The notes under the pieces are model-generated. The model was not told where the DNA came from and did no database searches. It was given only the letters and a program-made list of their open reading frames with translations. From positions 267,104,687 to 267,168,686 of the forward strand of contig NC_069658.1 of the NCBI RefSeq assembly GCF_027244095.1: 64,000 nucleotides of DNA, read 5' to 3'. The position numbers and the translations under genes are program-made. Positions 52,301 to 64,000 of the stretch are shown piece after piece (position 1 is the first letter of the stretch; each line of letters opens with the position of its first letter). Origin of the DNA: Hemicordylus capensis (lineage: Eukaryota; Chordata; Lepidosauria; Squamata; Cordylidae).

Positions 52301-55279
52301 TGCACCTTTAAAGTCCTGCACATTTTCTGCTGTGTACAAACACCAAGATCTAGTCGCAAAGTTAGTAACTCCAGGCCCTTTTTAAGGTGGACTGGAGCGG
52401 GTGGCTAGAAAGCAGCAGGGTACCTCTGTGCTCTCTTGTCCCCCATGATGGATGGCCTAGGTCACTGGCCCAAAGCAAAACCTTGTAGGATGCAACCAGT
52501 GATCTGGTTTGGGAACATGCAAGCACGGCGACAGTGTTTAGTTTATTTGAGCAATGACATTGGAAGTGTCAAAAGCTGATGGCCTGTGCCACCTTAAGGA
52601 GAGGTTGTTGGTGCTGTGGAGTGGGAGGTTGTCAGCAAGCACATGGGGATATTAAAGCAGCCTGCACTTTTCCTCTGCAGGCAAGGTATAACTGGCTGTG
52701 TCTCTGGGGGCAGAAGATGGAGGTGACTAGGCCCTCTCCTTGGACAGTTATGTTGCGTTAAGCACCTGCTGAAAGATTCACTGTTCATATCCCCTGGCTA
52801 ACAGCCATTTGGTACTAAGAAACCAAGGCTCTAAGGGGGGAATGCAAGAGATGCACTTCTCCAGTCTTTATAGTAGGCCAGCCTGTCAGATTAGGTGGGC
52901 TAAATCTTTAAAAGAAGCTCTTAAAGACATGACCATACCAGAGCTGTTTGTATGCCATGTAGCATGTGGGGTCTGTTCCTGTGTAGGGAACAGTTTTTTG
53001 TTACAAATGCTACATAAAATAGTTATTAATGGCTCAGTTTAATAGTGTGTTCTCACAACAACCCTGTGAGATAGTCTGTCATTCTAATTTTATAGATAAG
53101 GATTTGAAACTGAAAAATAGTAATTTGCAGAAAGGCATCTAGGGTTGTAAAAATGTAAGCACACAGGCCTGTATCCCCTAGACCACTGCACAGGCTCTCT
53201 TCCATGGTGGAGATAAATTAATACTGTTCCCCTTCCAACAGGTAGATGGGAGATGCTCATGATAAAGGAAAGGAAGCAAACCAGCATGTAAGTCCCTAAA
53301 GGCACCCTGAAGGTGACGCCCAGTGTTCCCTTTTGCCATAAATAGCTTATTGCCTGGCTACTTGAATGCTCAATCTTACAGAGCTGGGAAAGTGGAAGGA
53401 GAACTTATTCCCAGCCAAGCAGCCTGGGAATTATCTAATTCAGCTGTTACATTGTTGAATCGCCTTTTCTTTTTGAATGAAAAACCAGATATACAATAGG
53501 TCATGTTTATTCATTTCTCTGTAGTGGCTTCAGGGGCCGCTTCTGTGATCAAAGAACCAAGTGGATTTGTTTTATGAAGCATAGTGTGATGCTTCTAAGA
53601 AGGAAAGGTTTTTGCTCAAGTTATGAGGGACAGGCTTTGAGGGACAAAGTAAGTTCCTTTCCTGCAGCCGAGAGTCCTTTTAGGAATTATTATTGATGAT
53701 TTTGCAGAGTATGCATGAAACTAAAATATCTCTCTGTAGAATTGCTACAGCCTCATAGTCTTTTCACCCTGGTATGCTGAGGCCATAACAACTTCTAAAT
53801 TGCAATCAGTAATCAAGTTTGGGTGAAACCTTGGGGTAACTTTGCTGTCTAGAGGAACAATACAGTATAATCTGGGGGGGGGGGACTGCTCTCTTTGCAA
53901 GACAAAAGGGAGAGGAAATGCTCTTGTTATCAAGAATGTGCTTTCTGATTTCTCTTTTGTAGGAGTCAAACTCTTATTTATTAGCTTGTATCCCCACCCC
54001 ACACCTTATGCCATTGCACTGAATAGGGATTGTTGGGGAGAAACAGAAATTGGTTAAATCTCTTAGCATAAGTGCTCTTGTGCATTTAGATGTTACTTTT
54101 ATATATTTCAGATGAGCAAACTGCCTTAATGTAATTAAGGACTTCCTTTAAAAACTATCATGTTGCAATGGGAAGGTCTTGGTCCTATCCGAACCAAGAA
54201 GTGGGGGTTTTCTTTACCTCTGAATGTAATAGAAACTTTACTAAAACTTGGGAAGAACGTATGTATTATTGTACTGGATGTAGGGACTGACTAAGACGGA
54301 ACTCCACCTTTCATAACTGTGAACTTGCTTGGGGGCAGACAAGTGTATCAGACACTCCCTACATTCTTTCCCCCCAGAACACACTCAATGACTGCAAAAG
54401 TGTGTTCCTGGTTTGAGACTGACCTCCCAATGTTTGTACAATATTTTGCAGTTTTGAAAGCTCTCTGTCCTTCCTGTGCTTCAGCTGCATTGTGTCCCCG
54501 ACTGAGAATTCTAAGGTTTTTTGTCCTGAGAGTTCTTCGAAGCCTTGTTGTCTATATAGTCCCAGCTGAAATTTGGGGGTAGTTCCCCAAAAATGAAGGC
54601 ATGTTTCTGCAGCTTCTTACTGCACCTTTTGATGGCGAGTCAAGCTGCTTTTAGTACCTGTTAATTGTACCTAGTACTCCTGCAGTGACTCCTTTTTTTT
54701 CTTGCTTCCCTGAAACACTTTTTCTCTTGCTGCTTCCACAAGTCTTTACCAGTGCTGTAATGTTTCATATGAGGTGCAGCCCGATATAAGTTGGTAAGTG
54801 CTAACTCCAGATGGATATTGTTCAGACTCTTAATAGAGGCCTACAACTACTTCCTTCCTCCCCCCTTCAATCTAAAGTGAAATTCATCTTAACTGAAACA
54901 GAAGATCACTCCACTTTGTACAACAAATCTTGATGTACACTACAAATCTTAAATGTGCATATAGTCTGTTGCTAATGGGTGTATGAATTTCAGTCTGGTT
55001 AAGGTTTTATAGATGATGATGATGATGATACATCACAATGGCACATCTATATTGAGGGAGGGAATATTCTTCAAGACCACTTTATTCAGGAAGGGAAGAG
55101 CAAACACTTTGTATTATATGAAATGGCTCTTCCTAGCCTAGTTAGTTTGATTATTTTACAAATGTGCTTTGATGGGGGAAACCCTTACGGTTATTTGGTA
55201 GCACCCCTAACACTTCTGACAACCTATAGCTTGCTTTTTAAAGGCAGTAAGAATTCACCTAGAATTTGAGCTGCTCATT
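52301..55279. other. presumed first intron of the downstream gene; one old MIR-like SINE
   Basis: Mostly unique-looking. 53045-53190 on the minus strand is an old MIR-like SINE (CTCACAACAACCCTGTGAGA, TTTTATAGATAAGG). A short (GAT)n run lies at 55013-55029. No exon could be identified. Confidence 0.45.
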
Positions 55280-55531
55280 AAAGTGTGCCATCGAGTCAGT
55301 GTCGACTCCTGGCGACCACAAAGCCCTGTGGTTGTCTTTGGTAGACTACAGGAGTGGTTTACCATTGCCTCCTCCTGCGTAGTATGAGATTTCAGCATCT
55401 TTCCTCTATTGCTGCTGCCCGGTGTAGGTGTTTCCCATAGTCTGGGAAACATACCAGCAGGGATTCGAACCGGCACTTTGGCTTGCTAATCAAGTCATTT
55501 CCCTGCTTCACCATTAGGTGGCTGCTCATTA
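55270..55531 (-). repeat. Sauria SINE with perfect 11-bp target duplication
   Basis: Element 55281-55520. The minus strand reads GTGAAGCAGGGAAATGACTT, GATTAGCAAGCC, CCGGTTCGAATCCCTGCTGG (B box), then GGGAAACACCTACACCGGGC and the BovB-like tail GTCGCCAGGAGTCGACACTG. The flanks GCTGCTCATTA (55270-55280 and 55521-55531) are identical. Confidence 0.92.
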
Positions 55532-55794
55532 GAGTACACTGGGGAAATATATCAGAATGTTTTGGAGGGGAATTGGGGAGCTCGAAAGTGTGCACTTGCA
55601 AGAAACAAAGATGAGGTTCAGAATTATGTAATGGGCTTTTAAAACTCATAGTGGGATCGGGAGATCCTACTCTAGCTATGAAATTTCATATTGTTTGCAG
55701 TGGTAACTGCCTATATGTGATACACAATGGTTCTCTGACTAAGCTGCATAATCCTGCTAAAGGAGACATTTATGTATCATCTTAATAGGTGGTC

Positions 55795-56930
55795 TCAGCA
55801 TCTGGACATTCTGTGGCTTGATTTCGGCAAAGCACTTGATATTCTCCTAGGATCTCATTGTTGACAGTTGAGTAAAATGTGGGCTAGATGAGGCTGCTGT
55901 TAGGTGGATTCTAAGCTGATTGAACTACTATACCTAGCAAGTACTCATTAATGGTTCCATGTTATCCTTAAGGGAGGTACTGAGTACCACAGGGCTCTGT
56001 CCTGGGCCCTATCATTTTCATAAATGACTTAGAGGAGGGAGTAGAGGGGATAATTGTCAAACTTGCAGGGGACATGAAGCGGAGAGGGAATAGCTAACGC
56101 CTTAAAAGAGAGTCTTAAGATTCAATTCATTCTGAATAGGCTAGGGATGTGTACAAGCCAGTTTGGTGCTTCCAAAAGGAAGCACCAAACTGGTTTGAAC
56201 GCCAGGGTCGAACTGGCTCGACTGTCAGTGGGGGGTGCCTTTAAAAGAGCAGATAAGGAGCTCCTTATCATCTTGCCCGTGCCCCACCATAGCCAGCCCT
56301 CGGTTTTTCAAGAGATGTGTGGGGCTGTAGTTCTGCTTCCTGCAGCCCTGATTGGCTTTGGCACACACATGGCCGGGGTGCATGTGTATCAGCCATTTGT
56401 GTGGTCAGCTTGCCATGCAAATGGCTAGCACACGTGCCCCCTGGCCATGTGCATGCCAACTCTGATCGGGACTGCAGGAAGCAGTGCTGAAGCCCCACAC
56501 ATCTCTTGAAAAACCAAGGGCAGGCCAGGGAAAAGTGGTGGGGCACGGGCAAGCAGGTAAGGAGCTCCTTACCTGCTATTTTAAAGGCACCCACCGCCCT
56601 GGGTAATGCACGAACTGTTCGTGCACATCCCTAGGACAGGCTTGAATATTGGCCCCAGACCAGTGAGATGAAGTTCATCAGAGACAAATATAAAGTCTTG
56701 TATTTGGGGTGGAGGTGGAATCAAATACACTACGGGATGGTGGGGACCTGGTTTGGCAGCAATAAATATGAAAGGGATCATTGTGTCTTAGTTGACAAGT
56801 TGAAAATGAGCCAGCACTGTGATGCAGCTGCTAAAAAAGCTAATGCAATCTTAGGTTGCATTAGCAGAAGCATAGTGTCCAAATCACAATAAGTAGTAAT
56901 TCCACTCTATCTTGTTCGATTCTGGGGCCC
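55795..56930 (+). repeat. CR1-type LINE, old, split by a MITE
   Basis: 55795-56141 holds degenerate RT sequence (CTCTGTCCTGGGCCCTATCA, TTTTCATAAATGACTTAGAG). It continues after the MITE at 56634 to 56930 (GATGCAGCTGCTAAAAAAGC, CTTGTTCGATTCTGGGG). Stops break the frame throughout. Confidence 0.78.
56134..56641. mobile_element. hAT-like MITE (TAGGGATGTG termini) in CR1
   Basis: Element 56142-56633 with ends TAGGGATGTGTACAAGCC and GTTCGTGCACATCCCTA. Flanks GAATAGGC and GGACAGGC match at 6 of 8. The interior is a long fold-back (AAGGAGCTCCTTA on both sides). Confidence 0.85.
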
Positions 56931-57078
56931 ACATTTTAAAAAGGAGTCCATCTATATGGGTGTGCAACACAGTTTCCATATCAGGGTTGGAGATGACACA
57001 GTCTGAAGTGAGTGCTGTAGACGCAGACATTTGGAGACAAGGTAAGCAGTACCTAGGAAGGATCATCGAACGCCTAAG

Positions 57079-57362
57079 TAGGAGAGCTGGTCTTGTGGTA
57101 GGAAGCATGACTTAGCTAAGCAGGGTCTGCCTTGGTTGCATGTGAATGGAGACTAGAAGTGTGAGCACTGTAAGATATTCCCCTTAGGGGATAGAGCTGC
57201 TCTGGGAAGAGCAGAAGGTTTTAAGTTCCCTCCCTGGCTTCTCCAAAATAGGGCTGAGAGAGATTCCTGTCTGCAACCTTGGAGGATCCGCTGTGAAGAC
57301 AATACTGAGCTAGTTAGGCCAATGGTCTGACTCATTATATGACAGCTTCCTCTGTTCCTACT
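57079..57362 (+). repeat. 5S-rRNA-derived SINE
   Basis: TAGGAGAGCTGGTCTTGTGG, TTAGCTAAGCAGGGTCTGCC, TTGGTTGCATGTGAATGGAG, ending GTCTGACTCATTATATGACA. Lightly diverged from the 38901 copy. Confidence 0.82.
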
Positions 57363-57370
57363 GATCAGCC

Positions 57371-58111
57371 CATAAGAACAGCTCTACTGGATCAGGCCCA
57401 AGGCCCATCTAGTCCAGCATCCTGTTTCACACAGTGGCCCACCAGATGCCACTGGAAGCCCACAGGCAGGAGTTGAGGGCATGCCCTCTCTCCTGCTGTT
57501 ACTCCCCCACAACTGGTACTCAGAAGCATCCTGCCTTTGAGGCTGGAGGTGGCCTATAGCCCTCTGACTAGTAGCCGTTGATAGACCTCTCCTCCATGAA
57601 GTTATCCAAACCCTTCTTAAAGCCATCCAGGTTGTTCGCTGTCATCGCATCTTGGGGCAGGGAATTCCACAAGTGCTTATGCATTGTGTGAAAAAATATC
57701 TCTATTTTCTGGTCCTAAATTTCCTGGCAATCAATTTCATGGGATGACCCCTGGTTCTAGTGTTATGTCAGAGGGAGAAGAATTTCTCTCTATCCACTTT
57801 CTCCACTCTATGCTTGATTTTATAGAACTCTATCATGTCTCCCTGCAGTCGTCTTTTTTCTAAACTAAATAGCCCCAGGTGTTGTAGTCTTGCCTCATAA
57901 GGAAGGTGCTCTAGGTCCCTGATCATCTTGGTTGCCCTCTTCTGCACCTTTTCCAGTTCTGCAATGTCCTCCTTTAGATGTGGTGACCAGAATTGTATGC
58001 AGTACTCCAGGTGTGGCCGCACTATAGTCTTGCAGGAGGGCATTATAATATTAGCCGTTTTATTTTCAATCCCCTTCCTAATGATCCCTAGCATGGAATT
58101 GGCCTTTTTCA
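57371..58111 (-). repeat. CR1 LINE 3' part
   Basis: The minus strand encodes KKANSMLGIIRKGIENKTAN, IIMPSCKTIVRPHLEYCIQF, WSPHLKEDIAELEKVQKRAT and the GLFSLEKRRLQGDMIEFYKI tail. The 3' end on + begins CATAAGAACAGCTCTACTGG. 5'-truncated near 58111. Confidence 0.9.
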
Positions 58112-58730
58112 CAGCCTGTCAGGGTTTTCGGGATAGAGGCATCATCTTTGAGAAAGGTTCATTAACTGGAATCTCCCTCATACACTTCTCCCCCACCTTC
58201 TTTTCTGGTCCCTTCGTCCTTTCCTTCTTCCATTGAAGGAGCTTGTCTGCCTTAAGTTGTAGACCATGACTGTGTAGCTCTGCCATGACTTGGAGATGAA
58301 GTAGTTGGGAGCTTGAGCCGGACATTGATAATTGCAACAAGCTGAATGTAAAATGCTGCCCAGACTGGCAAACCGGGCAGGGTTGCAAACTGGGATGCAC
58401 TTCCGTGACCCTGGCCAGTGGTAATGGTGGCACTGCTGGAGGTGTGTGCCTGCATGGGGAAAGATGAGTAACATGTGGAATTGGGCCTCCACAGGTACTC
58501 TTGAGACCTGGGCTTCATTCCCTGTACTCAGCCTTGCCTTGCACTCCCAACTCTTCTTCTGCACCCTCACCCATCCAGTGGTTTTAGTCAAGGTGCACTT
58601 CTGCTGTGGCAACTGGGATCTCAAATTATTGCTCGTGCACACCATCTACTATAGACTTGTGCTTTCTCTCTTGAAGGTGTCAGCTGGGGAGAAGCAGCAG
58701 TGGTAAGCCAAGTTTCAAGATGAAGACCAG
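58112..58730. other. unassigned region with a 155-codon minus-strand open frame
   Basis: 58178-58645 (-) is open and Cys/His/Gln-rich (LRSQLPQQKCTLTKTTGWVR; HAGTHLQQCHHYHWPGSR; SFNGRRKGRRDQKRRWGRSV). I recognise no domain. It begins exactly where the CR1 ends. It could be a retrocopy fragment, a non-coding repeat or chance. Confidence 0.3.
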
Positions 58731-59940
58731 TAGTATTGCAGAGTCCGCAGGAAAGTGGGCTGAGGTAGACTGTGCCAACTGCAAGCACTCTCCTTGCTCC
58801 TAGCCACTTGAGCTAGCTTTGGTGGAGGGTGCTCATCCCACCCTCAGCCAGAAGGCTGTGGTAATGAAGACAAAGCAGACGTAGGCAGGGCCTCTTTGTG
58901 TGGGCCTTGTCTAGGAGGCAGTGATGATCTATTGTCGAGTGCTTTTAAGTAGCTACAGTGAACCACTGAGTGAACTTAGTTGTATTCCTGCACTGAGCAA
59001 ATGGTTGGTTTCCTCATCTGATTTGTTGGACTAGGAGACCTACAAATTCCCCTCCAGCTCTAAAATTCTATTATTCTAAGACTGTGATTTCTATGACTTG
59101 GCAGCAGTTTAAAGCTGACTTGTTCCAAACAAAGATCCTGTCGGTTGTAAGCTCTTCTAAAAAAAAAAAAGTTTTTTGTTTTCATGTGTGTGCTATTTTT
59201 TCACTTTTGGTGCAGTTCCAGCATAGTTCTCTAAGAACAGACTTTCTGCACAGGACACTGCAGGCAGGGCCGTCCCTAGGGCGGTGCGGGGCTGGAGGTG
59301 AATCAGAATGTGCTCTTTAACATTTCATATGGTTACAGAATCATACTGATTGATGACATATAGTTTAAATAGTGTGAGTAACTGAGTGAGGCTTTTGGAC
59401 ATGTTCATGGACATATTCTACCAGCGTGGACATATAGTGCATTTGTAAGGAAAAAGATAAAAATAAAAGCACAGCACATGCCCCTTGCTTCACAGTTCTC
59501 ACTCAGACCTTCTGGATTGCAAACCAACTTGAGCATAGTGAATTTATATATGTATCTATGTATGTTCCAGAAGTTTTTGTAATTTTCTACCATGGAACAA
59601 GCCACTTATAGGACTTTTTTGGTGGTTTTAAATTCAGACAATATCAAAAAACAGCAATTTGTCCAATCTACTTTAAATTAAAAATGTGTAGCCCTCCCAC
59701 CCTGCCCTACATCTGTGCTCAATACCAAAGTCCTGTGCCAAGTCATTCCAGGTGATCTAAAGGCTGAGGCAGGAAGTGGGGGTGCTTTACCCTTTTTTAT
59801 GAAGACAAAGGGCAAATTCCTCCATATATGGGTGGAATGATGGTCTAAGGCGCTGGGTTTCAGTTCCAGACATTTTTGTAAATTTCTGCCATGAAACAAG
59901 CCACTTATAAGACTCTTCTGATGTTTAAAAATATATATAT
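58731..59940. other. intergenic or intronic DNA with a 57-bp dispersed duplication
   Basis: A word of about 57 bp (TTTGTAAATTTCTGCCATGA, ACAAGCCACTTATAAGAC) at 59864 is repeated from 59565 with several changes. GGCAGGGCCGTCCCTAGGGC at 59263 may be a hAT-type end remnant. No gene seen. Confidence 0.45.
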
Positions 59941-59949
59941 ATTTTAAAG

Positions 59950-62900
59950 GGACTTGCGGTTTTGGTTGCTGAAGGGAGAGCAGCGTCCTTCCAAGCTCCT
60001 CTGAGCCTTGTTTTTAATTCTGTTATTTTTCTTGTTTTAATCTTTTGAGGCTTTGTTTTTTCTCTCCATTGTCCTTCGTTCTTTTTTACTGCTAACATTG
60101 AACCTGTCAGCAAGGTATTTCAAGGTCGGCACTTGGAGTTTGAGTTACAAGTCTGAAGCTCCCATCTGCTTTCTATGTTTGCTTACTCAGTTTGAGTTAG
60201 ACTTCATCTGGCTACAATGGGAAGAAAGCGGTCAAGAAACAGCCCATGTAATTCGACCACGGAGCCCAATAAGCATGCAAAGCAAGTTTCAAAGCAAGCT
60301 TCAATTTGTCATTACTTGCCAACTTCGGATACTGTGAGTTCTTTGGATTCATGCTCCCTATCTACTAACTTACTAATTACTCACGCAAATCTCAGGTGCA
60401 CCAGAGCAAGACCTTATACAGCTTAGGCATACTATGAAGAGAAACGGAGCCTCCCAGAAGCTGTTATGCTTAGGGAACGGCTTACTGACTTCAACAGAGC
60501 AGCCTGCATCTAATGTTAAAGGGAGGGAACGGAGATCTCTCCAAGCAACTTCCCATAACTCCCAGAACTCTAACAGCGATGAGGGGATGGGTAAACTATC
60601 AGCCACAAAAACTAAGATAACCAAAAAGCCTCAGCTTTAGCAGCCTACAGAACTTTCATCTTGTCGGCTGGTAGCTGAAACGCTTAGAACTGTGTTTGAT
60701 AGACTCTCATTACTAGAGAGGAAATTGGACATCGTTAAGACTCTTCTGCATGATCTGTCTAAAGGGCAGACTAAGATGGGGAGGTTTGATAATATCATTG
60801 GGGAGAAGAAGCACGGCTGTGGCACTTCTCAGACCTACCACAACTCCCATGTGATTCCAGGAGGAAGAAGTACAGTTAATAGAATATTACAACCACACCG
60901 TATTTATCTTGTAGTATACTTGAATATGGTAAACTACAACAAGTGGTACAATTTCTATGCTATTAGATGCTCACTAAGTCAGCTCTTGAATTGTAGTCTG
61001 AGAGATGTAGACCTCAAACGATTTGAGAGGCTACCATCTAACCATTTCCAAATTAGGTTTATGTTGGATTTTTATTCTTCCTGGATCCCGAATAGGATTT
61101 TCCAAAGAAAATCCTGGATTGAAGGTTTTGAGATATTCCCTAATTGCTGTTTTGCCAACACCATATTGGAGCCTTTAATTTTAAAACCTTCCAGGAAAAG
61201 ACAGCAGCTGGGTGAACAAGGGCACCGTAAACATGCTGAGACAGAACCTAATGTGTCTGAATTATTTTTGCCCATGGAATCTCACTCAGTTAACTCCCTG
61301 TTCATGCAGTTTACAGAGGGGATTATGATCGATGAGCTGAACCCTTTGGTATTTAGCATCTCTTTGATTATAGAAGATCCAACTGATATAAGTAACCAGC
61401 CTATCCGGAGACAGTCTGAGGAGCTGACGGATAATAAGGCAGACTTTTTTTCCTCCACACCAGTTATGACTAGTGGTGATATGCCTTCCGTACAGGGCCA
61501 GAAGGAGGCTGACTTGCAACACGAGCTGGAATTAAGATAAACCCTCCCACTTTTGGTACACCTTGCAGAGGTATTTAACCCACCGGAAACTCCCCCTAAG
61601 AGAGGGGGTAGAGAGGCTCCATTCAGCCATTGAAGGGAGGCAGATCAGCATGGGCTTGCTCTAGTGTCATGGAATGCGGGGGGATGGGAATCTAGATCCA
61701 AGGACCCCTCATGTTTGAGCCTTTTGGACAGATTTGACATCATACTGATGCAAGAAACCTGGGCACTCTGTGATTTGGTACTTAATAGATTTTGTGTATT
61801 TTCCCTACAGGCCGTTACGAATAAGAAAAAGGGCAGACTTGGTGGGGGCCTCAGGACTTTTATCTCAACTAAGTTACGGGCATCATCAAAATAGGTTTCT
61901 TGTTTGGATAACATAGCACTGGCTGTGGAAGTTGCTCATAATCAGACTGCAGTGCTGATAGTCAACGTATATCTCCCCCTGAAACACAGGGCCCAGGAAA
62001 CTAAGGAAATTTGGGGAAAGCTGGAAGGGTACATTGTTGCCTTCACAGAGGAATTTCCCATTGCAAGTATAATTCTGGGAGGCAACTTTAAAGCAAGAAT
62101 GGGCCCCAGTGATGAATTACTTTATGCCCAATATAAGAGAAGTCCCCCTATTTGGGAATAGTATGTGCTTCCATACATTTCCCTCTGTAAGGACATCATA
62201 TCAAATTTGGGTGGATATTGTTTGGCCCAAATGACCTATGGCTTAAATTTATTTGTTTTAAATGGCTCAGTGGACAATGACCACCTGGCAGAGTTGACAT
62301 TTTGGGTGGGGAGGGGAGCGAGCACCATTGACTATTTTATTATTTTGAGGTGCCTGGCCCAGTGCTCCCCGAGTCTGGAGGTGGTCCCACAAGTGGAAAG
62401 TGACCACCACCTAGTTACTCTGCTGCTGCAAAACCCACTGGGCCCTAAACAGTATGAGTCAGTGCCTTCTACGAAGACAGAGAATAACTGCTGTCGTGTC
62501 AGATGGTCCCAGAGTTTGGCTGATAAAATCTCCACTCTTCTCCAGTCACATCACCTGCAGAAGTTGGGCCAAGATATGCTTGATTTCTCGGACCCAGTTC
62601 AACTCTTACAAGTCTATAACTCCATTACCTTGGAATTGCAAAAAATCTTACTTCTAAGCAGCCTGAATTCTCTAAAAGACAGTGGAGACCTTCCAAACCA
62701 TGGTTTGACCAAGATTGTGTGGAGTGTAGACGTCTTCCTTTGGACAGATTCCAAGCTTATGAGGTAGATCCCACTTCAACATCTGTCCAAGAACTAATGT
62801 TACAGAAAAAGCAATATAAACAGCTGATCAGACAGAAAAAGTGGGTCTATATTAAATCATCTTGGGATTTGTTATTGTATTCAATCCGATCAAGACAACA

Positions 62901-64000
62901 GTCCCTTTTCTGGAGAACTGTGGCAGGGATTCTGCTTGGAAGACATCTGATGCCCACATCCATCTGGAGTTTTGGGAGAGGCACTTTTGAAAGCTGTACT
63001 GGGAGGAAGGGACTTTGCCAGGCCCCTTTACATTCAATGAGGAGCCATTACCTGACTGGCCGCCTGTTACCACAGCAGAAGTTTCTGACCTAATATGCCA
63101 ACTGAAGCCTGGCAAGGCCCCCAGCACTGACCTGGTCCCACCGGAGTTGGATTTGTCCAGTGTGGACTGGTGGGCGCCGGTGCTTGCATCTTTGTTTACT
63201 GTCATTGATAGATCAGGGTCCATACCGAAAGACTAGGGCTTGTCCATCATTGTACCTATCTATAAGAAGGGGTGCAGAAGTGATCCAGGCAATTATAGGC
63301 CGATCAGTCTTCTGAGTACAGTTAGCAAACTTTATGCTAAATACCTTTATTGGAAGCTGAGGGACTGAATAGAACAGGATAACATTCTTGCAGAAGAGCA
63401 AGCGGGGTTCAGAGAATGGAGGTCTACTGTTGACCATTGTTTTGTTCTGCATCATCTAGCACAGAAATATGCTCAATCCTTGCATGTTGCCTTTGTAGAT
63501 CTTAGGTTTGCTTTTGACTCAATCCCACGGGATAGGCTCTGGGATAAATTGAGAGCCTCTTCCATTGATCGGCGACTTAGCTCTAATTAGAGCCCTACAT
63601 GTATCTTCAACCATGAGGGTTAGCTGCAATCCTCAGGGAGGATTAACCAGAGCTATTCCAATTGGAAAGGGGCTCCAACAAGGATGTGTGCTGGTGCCCT
63701 TGCTATTTAATTTTTTTGTTAATGATATGGTGACCCATCTAGATAGCAATGATTTCCATCCTCCCAAGCTAGCTGGAAGAAGTATCTCGGTGTTGCTGTA
63801 TGCGAATGATGCGGCCATGCTGCCAGAACGCCAGTTGGTCTAAGGAGGGCCTTGGGGGCATTGGCTGTTTATTGTAAGAGAAAACGACTGAGTATTAATT
63901 ACCAGAAAACAAAGGTGCTCTCCTTTGCTAGGAGACCTAAGAGACGGGTATGGAAGATCAATGGACAAAGGATAGAGCAGGTCCAAAATTTTGTAAACTG
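59950..64000 (+). repeat. degenerate APE-type LINE, runs off the window
   Basis: An ORF1-like region (about 60205-61540) has a leucine-rich start (FDRLSLLERKLDIVKTLLHD). The endonuclease region (about 61664-62460) has QETW (61751-61762), GGNFKAR in place of the usual GDFN-type box, TIDYF and SDHHLV (62399-62416). The reverse transcriptase (about 63060-63840) has LKPGKAPSTDLVPPEL, NYRPISLLSTVSKLYAKYL, VDLRFAFDSI, GLQQGCVLVPLLFNFFVNDM and a catalytic box altered to YAND (63799-63810). Several in-frame stops and frame changes show it is dead. Clade not assigned; it does not read like CR1, L2 or BovB. Confidence 0.8.

Overview
This is vertebrate nuclear DNA, most probably from a squamate reptile (lizard or snake). 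It carries a Sauria-type SINE, a BovB LINE, many CR1 and L2 LINE pieces, a DIRS-type fossil, hAT-like MITEs with 8-bp target duplications and 5S-rRNA-derived SINEs. The species cannot be named from the window.

The one complete host gene is QARS1 (glutaminyl-tRNA synthetase) on the + strand. All 24 coding exons can be placed, from the ATG at 14482 to the TGA at 47556-47558. They join without a frame break into 778 codons plus stop, close to the human length of about 775. The ATP-site motif HIGH and the KMSKS-like SKRK are intact. A promoter with three ATTGG boxes and an ETS-like site lies just upstream, and an AATAAA signal follows at 47723.

Layout. 1-14,190: repeat-rich intergenic DNA with 5S-SINEs, CORE-type SINEs, hAT MITEs, a satellite-like array split by a CR1, a large fold-back element split by an L2, a CAG/C-rich tract, an SLMAP-like coding fragment and a CR1 with a 110-nt hairpin. 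14,190-47,750: QARS1, whose introns hold a DIRS fossil (18.2-22.4 kb), L2 with nested CR1, L2 with a nested MITE, a BovB (35.4-38.3 kb) with two nested insertions, and several SINEs. 47,750-50,100: L2 and SINE. 50,100-50,912: a degenerate repeated motif array next to a CpG island (about 50,950-52,300). The island has a TCTCGCGAGA core-promoter motif and a good splice donor at 51194. By human synteny and orientation it is probably the promoter and first non-coding exon of QRICH1. 52,300-59,900: presumed first intron of that gene, with SINEs, a MITE-split CR1 and another CR1. 59,950-64,000: a degenerate APE-type LINE that runs off the window.

There is no operon-like organisation. The window is one housekeeping gene expanded to about 33 kb by transposable elements, plus the start of its downstream neighbour. 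I found no sign of a wholly new biological system. The best candidates for undescribed structure are the motif array at 50.1-50.9 kb, the SLMAP-like fragment, and the SINE tail shared between 5S-headed and tRNA-headed elements.
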